Source: Planctomycetota bacterium
Lineage (GTDB): Bacteria > Planctomycetota > SZUA-567 > H5-PLA8
Direction of reading: 5' to 3'
NCBI GenBank assembly: GCA_025355035.1
Contig: JANXLS010001205.1
Span: 1 to 8,148, forward strand
Length of the DNA stretch: 8,148 nt
Positions 1 through 5,662 of this stretch are shown in pieces (position 1 is the first letter of the stretch; each line of letters starts with the position of its first letter). The position numbers and the translations under genes were made by a program. Under the pieces are notes generated by a model. It ran no database searches. It was given only the letters and a program-made list of their open reading frames with translations, and was not told the DNA's origin.

Positions 1-34
1 AGAGCGGTTTTCAAATGTCTGAAGACAAATCTGC
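1..34. repeat. Left arm of an imperfect inverted repeat
   Basis: Bases 1-34 match the reverse complement of 129-162 at 28 of 34 positions by hand alignment, without gaps. The best shared blocks are AGAGCG, TTTTCAAATG and AGACAAA. The arms are separated by 94 bases. The left arm may extend beyond the window. No function is assigned. It could be a long stem in a read-through RNA, the ends of a small non-autonomous element, or two convergent homologous gene ends. Confidence 0.6.
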
Positions 35-128
35 TTGCGGCGGTCTGCGCGGTACTTCGTCAGACTCGCTTAACGTAGTCTCCAAATACGTTTCGCTCGT
101 CTTCCTCGTCCCGCTTGCCCGGCGCGGC

Positions 129-162
129 GCATCTTTGTCTCCATCCATTTGAAAAACGCTCT
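129..162. repeat. Right arm of an imperfect inverted repeat
   Basis: This is the partner of bases 1-34. Read on the minus strand, it begins within the TAG stop codon of the oxidoreductase gene and runs into its 3' flank. The 94 bases between the arms show no convincing gene and no U-tract terminator. Confidence 0.6.
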
Positions 163-1462
163 AGGCCTTGATCGGCAGCTTGTACTGCCCCGGGATCGGC
201 ACAGCGTAGCGGCCATCGGCACCCGGCTTCGTCGGAGTTGGCGCGTCCCAATTGACGACTTCCGGATAGGTTCTGTATTCCGCCTTCAACAGGTCCGCCC
301 ACTTTTGTTCCGTGCCCGTGTACGTCGCGCTGCGGCCTAAAATCGCAGTGAACGTGCTGTCCACCGTGTAGTACGCGTTGTTGACGGCCTTGTCTTCGCG
401 AACCGCGTTCTGCAGGAAGTTGTGTTCGACCTGATAAGGATCAGGGTTGTCCTTGCCTTCGTACTTCCAGAGAACGTTGCCCTTGTAATCGACCGCGCGG
501 CCGATGTGCAGAATGCCCTTCGTACCGTGGAAGTGTTCGCTGACATCCGACTTCGTCCCGGCGATCTGGCGGCACTGGCTGTTGATCACGACGCCATTGG
601 GGTACTGGTATTCGACGTAATGGTGATCGAAAATTTCCGTGTTGCGCGTCTTGTCCACGCGTCCGCCCATTCCACAGGCGCTGATCGGATTGGCACCGAG
701 GAACCAGTTGGCCACGTCCAAATTGTGAACATGCTGTTCGCAAATGTGATCGCCGCACAGCCAGTTGAAGTGGTACCAATTGTTGACCTGGAATTGCATT
801 TCCGTCATGCCGTCCTTGCGGTCTCGATACCAGATTCCGTTGCCGTTCCAATACACTTGGCCGGAAACGATGTCGCCGACGACGCCGTCCTTCAAGGCCT
901 TCAGCGTTTCGAGATACACATTCTGATAGTGGCGCTGCAATCCGCACACGACCTTCAGCTTCTTGCCGTCAGCGACCTTCGCCGCTTCGATGACCTTGCG
1001 CGCGCCCCACGAATCGACGCACACCGGCTTTTCCATGAACACATGCTTGCCGGCCGCAACCGCCGCTTCGAAATGAATCGGGCGGAAGCCCGGAGGCGTG
1101 GCGAGAATCACGAGGTCGCAATGTTCCAGTACCTTCTGGTACGCATCGAGGCCGGAGAAGCGGCGTTCCGGCGGGACATCAATCTTGTCAGCATGCTTCT
1201 TCTGCAATGCGCTCAGCGCGCCATTCACTTTGTCTTCGAACGCGTCGGCCACAGCGACCAGCTTCACATTCGAATTCGGAACGCTCAGCGCCTGATTCGC
1301 GGCACCCGATCCGCGTCCGCCGCAGCCGATCAAGCCGATGCGAATCAAATCGTTGCCCGCCGCATAGGCCTTCGGCAGAATCAACCCCGCAGCCATCGCC
1401 GCCCCGGCAACCGCCGCCGTCCCCTTCAAAAATTCCCTTCGCGATCCATCCTGAACTTTCAT
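161..1462 (-). CDS. Tat-exported Gfo/Idh/MocA-family oxidoreductase
   Basis: The predicted protein has 433 residues and is an NAD(P)-dependent dehydrogenase of the Gfo/Idh/MocA family, whose members usually act on sugars, inositols or related alcohols. It starts with a twin-arginine signal: SRREFLK at residues 7-13, a hydrophobic stretch to about 30 and an AYA-type cleavage site near 34. The Rossmann dinucleotide-binding loop IGLIGCGGRGSG lies at about 42-53. The family EKP motif is at 144-146, supplying the lysine that is usually catalytic. The C-terminal substrate domain has the His-rich stretch GDHICEQHVHNLD at 237-249, typical of the family. An AAGGAG ribosome site sits six bases before the ATG, which supports this start. 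It follows the FGE-like gene by 37 bases on the same strand, so co-transcription is likely. The Tat signal suggests export folded with its cofactor. The substrate cannot be read from the sequence. Confidence 0.93.
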   Translation of the reverse strand: MKVQDGSRREFLKGTAAVAGAAMAAGLILPKAYAAGNDLIRIGLIGCGGRGSGAANQALSVPNSNVKLVAVADAFEDKVNGALSALQKKHADKIDVPPERRFSGLDAYQKVLEHCDLVILATPPGFRPIHFEAAVAAGKHVFMEKPVCVDSWGARKVIEAAKVADGKKLKVVCGLQRHYQNVYLETLKALKDGVVGDIVSGQVYWNGNGIWYRDRKDGMTEMQFQVNNWYHFNWLCGDHICEQHVHNLDVANWFLGANPISACGMGGRVDKTRNTEIFDHHYVEYQYPNGVVINSQCRQIAGTKSDVSEHFHGTKGILHIGRAVDYKGNVLWKYEGKDNPDPYQVEHNFLQNAVREDKAVNNAYYTVDSTFTAILGRSATYTGTEQKWADLLKAEYRTYPEVVNWDAPTPTKPGADGRYAVPIPGQYKLPIKA

Positions 1463-1477
1463 ACCTTCTCCTTTTTT

Positions 1478-1498
1478 GAGTGCCGAGTGCCGACTGCT
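1478..1498. repeat. Short tandem heptamer repeat (3 units)
   Basis: Between the two minus-strand genes are three consecutive 7-base units on the plus strand: GAGTGCC, GAGTGCC and GACTGCT. The first two are identical and the third differs at two positions. The repeat lies just before the oxidoreductase ribosome site, so in the mRNA it is in the intercistronic spacer. A similar heptamer pair (GGGTGCT twice) occurs at 7574-7587. Confidence 0.6.
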
Positions 1499-1499
1499 G

Positions 1500-2504
1500 T
1501 CACCGTCCGTTATCGCTCTTGATTGGTGACTTGAAACCTTTTAGATTCTCTTGTTCTTCCAACGGTCGGCAGATGCGGAAACCGACGTTCGATGCGTCTG
1601 TGTGCCACCAGATGCTCTGCGGCAACTGAGGGTCCTGAATGCTGTAGTCGTCGTTTGATCCCAAGCGCACTGCGCTGCGGCAACCCTTCGCTTCATCCTT
1701 CCACGAACCGCCCTTCGAGACATACGGGTATTCCTTGTCCGTCGGCAACAGCACCGGTCCCGCCGTCGTCTTGTCCTTGAATTGCGTGAAATAATCCGGC
1801 TTGTAATGATCCAGCACCCACTCCGAGGCGTTGCCGTGCATGTCGTACAACCCCCATGCGTTCGGCTTTTTCGTCCCGACCGGCTTGTACGACTTCGCTG
1901 AATTTTCTTTAAACCATCCGTAGTCGCCCAATGCCTTCGCGTCGTCGCCGAAGCTGTATTGTGTCGTCGTCCCCGCGCGGCACGCGTATTCCCATTCCGC
2001 TTCCGTGAGGAGTCGGTATGTCTTGCCCGTTTTGGCGCTCAACCATTGCGTGTAAACCATTGCCGCATGATGCGTCATGCACGTCGCTGGAAACTTCGAC
2101 CGCCCTTTTCCGAATGTCATGTCGGTATAAGAAGGGGTGGGGCGGGTGACCGCGTCAGCCTTTTTGTCGAGTTCCGTCGTCGGTTCGGCTTTCACCATTT
2201 GCTTGCGGCGCGTGACGTCCATCTGCAGTGCGAAAATATCGTACTCGTCCCACGTCACTTCGCACTTCCCAACCCACATCGGCTTAATCTCAACTTCGTG
2301 CTGTGGCCCCTCATCCTTGCCGCGCCCCGCTTCGCTCTCGGCGCTGCCCATCATGAACTTCCCGCCCGGAATTGGTACCATGTCGAATTTGACGTCAACG
2401 CCCGGAATCGACTCCGAGTACGCCTTCATCTCCGCCGCCGTCTCCGCCCGAACGAAACCCGCCAAACAGAGCGCCGCAAAACCCATCAGAGCAACTGAAC
2501 GCAT
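1500..2504 (-). CDS. Secreted formylglycine-generating-enzyme-like (SUMF1/PvdO/EgtB fold) protein
   Basis: The predicted protein has 334 residues and a Sec signal peptide (hydrophobic 4-18, likely cut after VRA at 20). The rest is one FGE-sulfatase/SUMF1 domain. Landmarks are PIPGGKFMMGS at 45-54, KCEVTWDEY at 80-88, RLLTEAEWEYACRAG at 164-178, GLYDMHGNASEWV at 218-230, SKGGSW at 263-268 and NVGFRICRP at 306-314. True FGE oxidises a sulfatase cysteine to formylglycine with two cysteines after the GGS motif. Here, by hand alignment, the first position is Asp270 and only the second (Cys275) remains. The protein is therefore probably not a classical FGE but one of the many relatives, such as PvdO-like proteins or others of unknown reaction. 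An AGGAA site lies nine bases before the ATG. The Tat-exported oxidoreductase follows on the same strand, which suggests a shared envelope function. Confidence 0.9.
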   Translation of the reverse strand: MRSVALMGFAALCLAGFVRAETAAEMKAYSESIPGVDVKFDMVPIPGGKFMMGSAESEAGRGKDEGPQHEVEIKPMWVGKCEVTWDEYDIFALQMDVTRRKQMVKAEPTTELDKKADAVTRPTPSYTDMTFGKGRSKFPATCMTHHAAMVYTQWLSAKTGKTYRLLTEAEWEYACRAGTTTQYSFGDDAKALGDYGWFKENSAKSYKPVGTKKPNAWGLYDMHGNASEWVLDHYKPDYFTQFKDKTTAGPVLLPTDKEYPYVSKGGSWKDEAKGCRSAVRLGSNDDYSIQDPQLPQSIWWHTDASNVGFRICRPLEEQENLKGFKSPIKSDNGR

Positions 2505-2651
2505 CGATTAATATTCCTGGTAAAATAGTACGATCCCCATCGCGTCTAAGAAATACACCGTTCCACCGTTCTTCACCAGACAAAAATGACTTTGTGCGTG
2601 ATACGGGTGTGTAACATTTGAGTTACTCCGTGCTATAAAACGTGAAATTCG

Positions 2652-2699
2652 GGTGCGCGCGTCCAGACTGCAAGGCAATGCAGGCGGGACGCACGCACC
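2652..2699. repeat. GC-rich imperfect hairpin, possible structured RNA or REP-like palindrome
   Basis: The outer arms 2652-2664 and 2687-2699 pair over 13 positions with one mismatch (2658 with 2693). In minus-strand RNA that mismatch becomes a G-U wobble, so the stem would be fully paired. A 3-by-3 internal loop follows, then an inner 5-bp stem (CTGCA with TGCAG, 2668-2672 and 2679-2683) and a six-base loop. No U-tract follows on either strand, so an intrinsic terminator is unlikely. On the minus strand it lies about 150 bases upstream of the FGE-like start. Confidence 0.6.
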
Positions 2700-2702
2700 A
2701 CA

Positions 2703-2718
2703 ATAATTCAAAAGTTAT
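2703..2718. repeat. Small AT-rich imperfect palindrome
   Basis: ATAATT at 2703-2708 pairs with AGTTAT at 2713-2718, with one G-T position, around a four-base centre. It sits directly after the GC-rich hairpin and about 40 bases before the possible plus-strand promoter. It could be an operator half-site pair or chance in an AT-rich patch. Confidence 0.25.
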
Positions 2719-2758
2719 AGTCCCGCGTGATACTCCAGCGCCCACATGTATTCGCGCT

Positions 2759-2785
2759 TTGACTTGACGGCGGTGCGGATATGAT
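2759..2785 (+). promoter_or_regulatory. Possible sigma70-type promoter for the ASCH/NfeD operon
   Basis: TTGACT at 2759-2764 and TATGAT at 2780-2785 resemble the -35 and -10 boxes. The spacer is 15 bases, shorter than the usual 17. It would give a leader of about 40 bases before the ATG at 2832. This rests on pattern only. Confidence 0.35.
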
Positions 2786-2831
2786 GGATTGCGTCGGTAC
2801 AGGAGCGCATTCCAGAGGAGAAACGCATACA

Positions 2832-3407
2832 ATGTCCCCCGAATTGAAGATTGAAAAGACGCAGCGGTTGGTGGCCGCATTGTTGAAATTGGAAGGGTTG
2901 AAACGCGACGAACCGGCGGGCGATCCGTTGGCTCAGGAACGCGCATCGGCGAACTATTTGACGACGGAATTCGGCATTTCGCGCCCACTTTCTGATCGGT
3001 ACGTAGCTGAAGCGTCACGGGCGGCGAAGGCTGGGGAGAGCTCATTTGGCGAAGAATCGTTGAAGCGTATTTCGGACCTCGACGACAAATTCGGCGCGGC
3101 ATTCATGGTGCTGCCGCATCATGTCGATCAGATTTTGAAAGGCGGAAAACACATGAGCCGCCGATTTCGCAAATGGGGCGATCCCGGCGATGTGTTTCGC
3201 GTGAAAGGCAAGGCGTTCCGGTTCTTCTGTGTTGAACGCATGAAGGTCAGCGACATAACCGACGAGGATATCCGCAAGGAAGGTTATCAGACGCGTGAAG
3301 AGTTCGATCAGATGTGGATCAAGACCCATCCGAAGACTGTCGCAGCGGGCAAGACGCTGGATATGGACGGATTATGCTGGTCGCATCAATACGAGCCGGT
3401 CGAGTAA
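2832..3407 (+). CDS. ASCH-like domain protein with an N-terminal extension
   Basis: The predicted protein has 191 residues. I chose the ATG at 2832 because AGAGGAG (2814-2820) lies 11 bases upstream; an upstream in-frame ATG at 2781 would add 17 unconvincing residues. Residues about 88-191 resemble an ASCH domain, a PUA-like beta-barrel that binds RNA or nucleotides. The resemblance includes an ILKGGKHMSRR segment at 101-111 (family pattern: gly-lys then basic residues), GDPGD at 116-120, a central beta-rich FRFFCVERM at 129-137, then DITDEDIRKEGY at 141-152 followed by EEFDQMW at 156-162. Residues 1-87 are mainly helical, charged and unrecognised. ASCH proteins are usually shorter and stand alone. 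It is cytosolic, with no signal or membrane segment. It precedes the NfeD gene by about 49 bases on the same strand, so an operon is likely. The fold call is inference from motif order, and the function is unknown. Confidence 0.75.
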   Translation: MSPELKIEKTQRLVAALLKLEGLKRDEPAGDPLAQERASANYLTTEFGISRPLSDRYVAEASRAAKAGESSFGEESLKRISDLDDKFGAAFMVLPHHVDQILKGGKHMSRRFRKWGDPGDVFRVKGKAFRFFCVERMKVSDITDEDIRKEGYQTREEFDQMWIKTHPKTVAAGKTLDMDGLCWSHQYEPVE

Positions 3408-3456
3408 GGGCCGTTGAGACCGATCGATTCCCATTCTTCATTGGATTGAGGCTGTG

Positions 3457-5088
3457 ATGGCGCGCGTTTTACTTTTAGTCCTGGCGTTGAACGCCGCGCG
3501 CTTGATGGCGGGCGAAGTGGACGTTGACGTCTCGCCGAACGCTCGGAAGTCGACGGCCATGACCTCGAATTCGGTGTTGTCCAAGGGATCGTTCAATCCA
3601 TGGAAACACGGCATCACGCTTCCGCCCAACGCGAAGATCATGGTCATTCCGGTCAGCGACGACGAGACGTCGAAAGATGGGATGATGGACGAATGGCAGG
3701 CGTTGTTTGTGCGGCGCCGATTGAAGCTTGCGGAGCGCGAGAAGTTCGATCTGGTCGTGCTGGAAATCGATACATACGGCGGACAAATCAGCGCGTGTGA
3801 ATCGATGCTCCGAGCCATCGAAAGCTGCAACGTGCCGGTGATTGCACTCGTTCGCGGCAAGGCGGCGAGCGCCGGGGCATTGCTGGCGATCGGTTGCAAA
3901 GTGATCGTGATGCAGCCGAATTCGGAGATCGGATCGGCGAAGGTCGTGGGTGTGCATCGCACTGTTTTCGGCGAAACATTCGGTGGCGATTATTCCACGG
4001 CGATGCGCCAGAAACACGATGCATTCATGCGCGCGATGGTCCGCACACAATGCGACCGCAATGGTCACCCCCAGGCGATCGCTCAGGCGATGGTGGACAG
4101 TTCGATCGAGGTCATTGAAACCAGCGATTCGAAGCAGCGGTTTATGACGGACGAAGAATTCGAACTCGCATCGAAGCGCGGCATTTCGATGATCAAAAAA
4201 TGGAAGCTGAAGAACCAGATTCTGGCGATGACGTCGCAGGAGGCGGTGAGTTCGGGACTGGCTTCCGGCGTTGCGGCGAACATGGACGAAGTGGCTTTGG
4301 GGATGAACGCGCCGACGGCTCAGATCGTGCGGATGGAGATCAGTTCGTCGGAAGTCGCCGCGCGATTTTTAAGCAGCCCGCTGTGGCGCGTGTTGGCGGT
4401 GGTGCTGGCGCTGATTGCATTGTTCATCGAAATGAAAAGTCCCGGACATGGCATCGGGTATGCGGGATTTGCGCTGTGCATGGGCGTGTTTTTCTGGCTG
4501 CAGATCTTTGCGAATAACGCCGGGATTGCCGAACTCGTTTTGTTTGGAGCGGGATCGATTCTGGTCGCGGTTGAATTGTTTATTCTGCCCACTTTCGGCT
4601 CGCTGGGATTCGCCGGGATGGCGATGGTGCTGGCGTCGATCATTCTCGCGTTTCTTCCGGAAGGCGCCGTACCGGGGTTGTTGGGATGGTCGGGGAAACC
4701 GGATGGATTGCTGATGAAGCAAATCGTTGAGGGGATGCAATGGGCGACGATGGCGTTGTTGGCGATCATCGGTTTCTTCACGTTCGTGTGGTGGCGCGGA
4801 ATCAAACTGCCGGGGATCAGCCGGATGGCGTTGAACACGGTGAACAGCGGATCGGTGCGGAGTGCTGAAACACCGCATGCCGATCGGGCGGAGGCCAGAG
4901 CGAATGACCTGGTGGGGCGCGATTGCGTGACGGAAACGGTGCTGCGCCCGGCGGGGAAAATCCGGTTGGACGGCAAGACGTACGACGCTGTTTCGGAAGG
5001 CGGATTTATTGAAGCGGGAAGTCTGGTCCGGGTGTTGCGCTCGCAAGGCAGCGCGCTGGTGGTGAGAAAGTCTGAACTTCAGGCGTAA
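3457..5088 (+). CDS. Full-length NfeD-family protein: ClpP-class serine protease, membrane region and OB domain
   Basis: The predicted protein has 543 residues. The ATG at 3457 has GAGG five bases upstream and is preferred over the in-frame GTG at 3454. A signal peptide (about 2-19) puts the next domain outside the membrane. Residues 60-280 form a ClpP/NfeD-type protease with IDTYGGQ at 104-110 (oxyanion region) and GKAASAGALLA at 134-144, where Ser138 is the expected nucleophile. A lysine near 186 is a candidate for the partner base of the Ser-Lys dyad seen in archaeal 1510-N, but this needs alignment. About five hydrophobic segments follow (roughly 308-325, 331-352, 358-377, 380-401 and 428-446). 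The C-terminal NfeD OB-fold is at 484-539 with LRPAGKIRLDGKTYDAVSEG. NfeD proteins are linked to stomatin/SPFH membrane microdomains and cleave stomatin-type substrates in archaea. Here the next gene is a short NfeD, and no stomatin gene is in view. Confidence 0.92.
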   Translation: MARVLLLVLALNAARLMAGEVDVDVSPNARKSTAMTSNSVLSKGSFNPWKHGITLPPNAKIMVIPVSDDETSKDGMMDEWQALFVRRRLKLAEREKFDLVVLEIDTYGGQISACESMLRAIESCNVPVIALVRGKAASAGALLAIGCKVIVMQPNSEIGSAKVVGVHRTVFGETFGGDYSTAMRQKHDAFMRAMVRTQCDRNGHPQAIAQAMVDSSIEVIETSDSKQRFMTDEEFELASKRGISMIKKWKLKNQILAMTSQEAVSSGLASGVAANMDEVALGMNAPTAQIVRMEISSSEVAARFLSSPLWRVLAVVLALIALFIEMKSPGHGIGYAGFALCMGVFFWLQIFANNAGIAELVLFGAGSILVAVELFILPTFGSLGFAGMAMVLASIILAFLPEGAVPGLLGWSGKPDGLLMKQIVEGMQWATMALLAIIGFFTFVWWRGIKLPGISRMALNTVNSGSVRSAETPHADRAEARANDLVGRDCVTETVLRPAGKIRLDGKTYDAVSEGGFIEAGSLVRVLRSQGSALVVRKSELQA

Positions 5089-5115
5089 CGTTAGAACGCA
5101 CAGTGGACGCGAGGA

Positions 5116-5589
5116 ATGACACAACTTTTCTGGTCGATTGTTTCGTTGGCGATGATGCTTTGCATGGTTGGCGTGGAGTTGCTGACGCCGACGATGGGCG
5201 GTTTTATTCTGGCGGCGCTGGGGTTCTCGGTACTGAGCGTCTACCTGGGTTTTCTGCATTCGGGCAGCACGGGCTACATCATGCTGGCCGTGAACGTGAC
5301 CCTCTTTCCGGTGGCGATCCGGGTCGGTTTTCAATTCCTGCGCCGTTCGCCGATCATTAATCAGACTCAAAATAAAACGAGCGTCCAAAACTCCCCCGAT
5401 TCGCAGCCGCTGGCGCAACTGAAAGGCGAGATCGGAAAGTCACTGACGCCGCTGCGCCCGGGCGGTTCGGCGATGATCAACGAAAAGAAGATTGACGTCG
5501 TGACCGAAGGAAAATTCGTCGAGGCGGGGACGGTGGTGAAAGTGTTGCGCGTCAACGGATCGACGGTTGTGGTGGAAGCGGTGGCGTAA
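5116..5589 (+). CDS. Short NfeD-like membrane protein with C-terminal OB domain
   Basis: The predicted protein has 157 residues, starting 27 bases after the full-length NfeD and surely in the same operon. It has three hydrophobic segments (about 4-24, 27-48 and 52-72), a polar linker rich in Gln, Asn and Ser (about 75-98), and a C-terminal NfeD OB-fold at 100-155. That fold includes LRPGGSAMINEKKIDVVTEG, which parallels the LRPAGK...AVSEGG stretch of the neighbour. It has no protease domain and so matches the short NfeD type. GAGGA directly abuts the ATG, too close for a normal ribosome site. Translation may depend on coupling to the upstream gene; the next in-frame ATG would cut into the first membrane segment. 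It probably forms a membrane complex with its neighbour, which is inference. Confidence 0.88.
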   Translation: MTQLFWSIVSLAMMLCMVGVELLTPTMGGFILAALGFSVLSVYLGFLHSGSTGYIMLAVNVTLFPVAIRVGFQFLRRSPIINQTQNKTSVQNSPDSQPLAQLKGEIGKSLTPLRPGGSAMINEKKIDVVTEGKFVEAGTVVKVLRVNGSTVVVEAVA

Positions 5590-5612
5590 GGAATTGGGGC
5601 GGCAACGCGCGA

Positions 5613-5631
5613 GCGGATGCTTTGCACCCGC
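5613..5631. terminator. Weak hairpin in the convergent spacer
   Basis: GCGGATGC at 5613-5620 pairs with GCACCCGC at 5624-5631 around a TTT loop, with one A-C mismatch. It lies in the 73-base gap between the convergent NfeD and carboxylase genes, where a bidirectional terminator would be expected. No T-run follows it on either strand; the minus-strand T-run (around 5656-5662) comes before the hairpin. Rho-dependent termination is equally possible. Confidence 0.25.
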
Positions 5632-5662
5632 AACACACAACCGTTCCGACGCTCAAAAAAAC

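Larger units (their letters stand above)
2505..2831. other. Divergent intergenic region
   Basis: This 327-base spacer separates the divergently transcribed FGE-like and ASCH-like genes and must hold promoters for both. It contains a long GC-rich hairpin (2652-2699), a smaller AT-rich imperfect palindrome (2703-2718), and a possible plus-strand promoter near 2759-2785. Short open frames on the minus strand here lack a good ribosome site and recognisable domains, so I do not call them genes. No clear minus-strand promoter was found. Confidence 0.6.

Noticed and set aside
422..1522. Long 366-codon open frame on the plus strand
   Set aside because: It lies antisense to the well-supported oxidoreductase gene, has no recognisable domain and an odd composition; it is a shadow of the real gene's codon bias.
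2508..2711. 67-codon minus-strand frame in the divergent spacer
   Set aside because: It lacks a ribosome site and runs through the GC hairpin, with no domain; its end, four bases before the FGE-like start, is probably chance.
4369..5418. 349-codon minus-strand frame
   Set aside because: It is rich in Arg, His and Gln without domains and runs antisense to both NfeD genes, including across their spacer.
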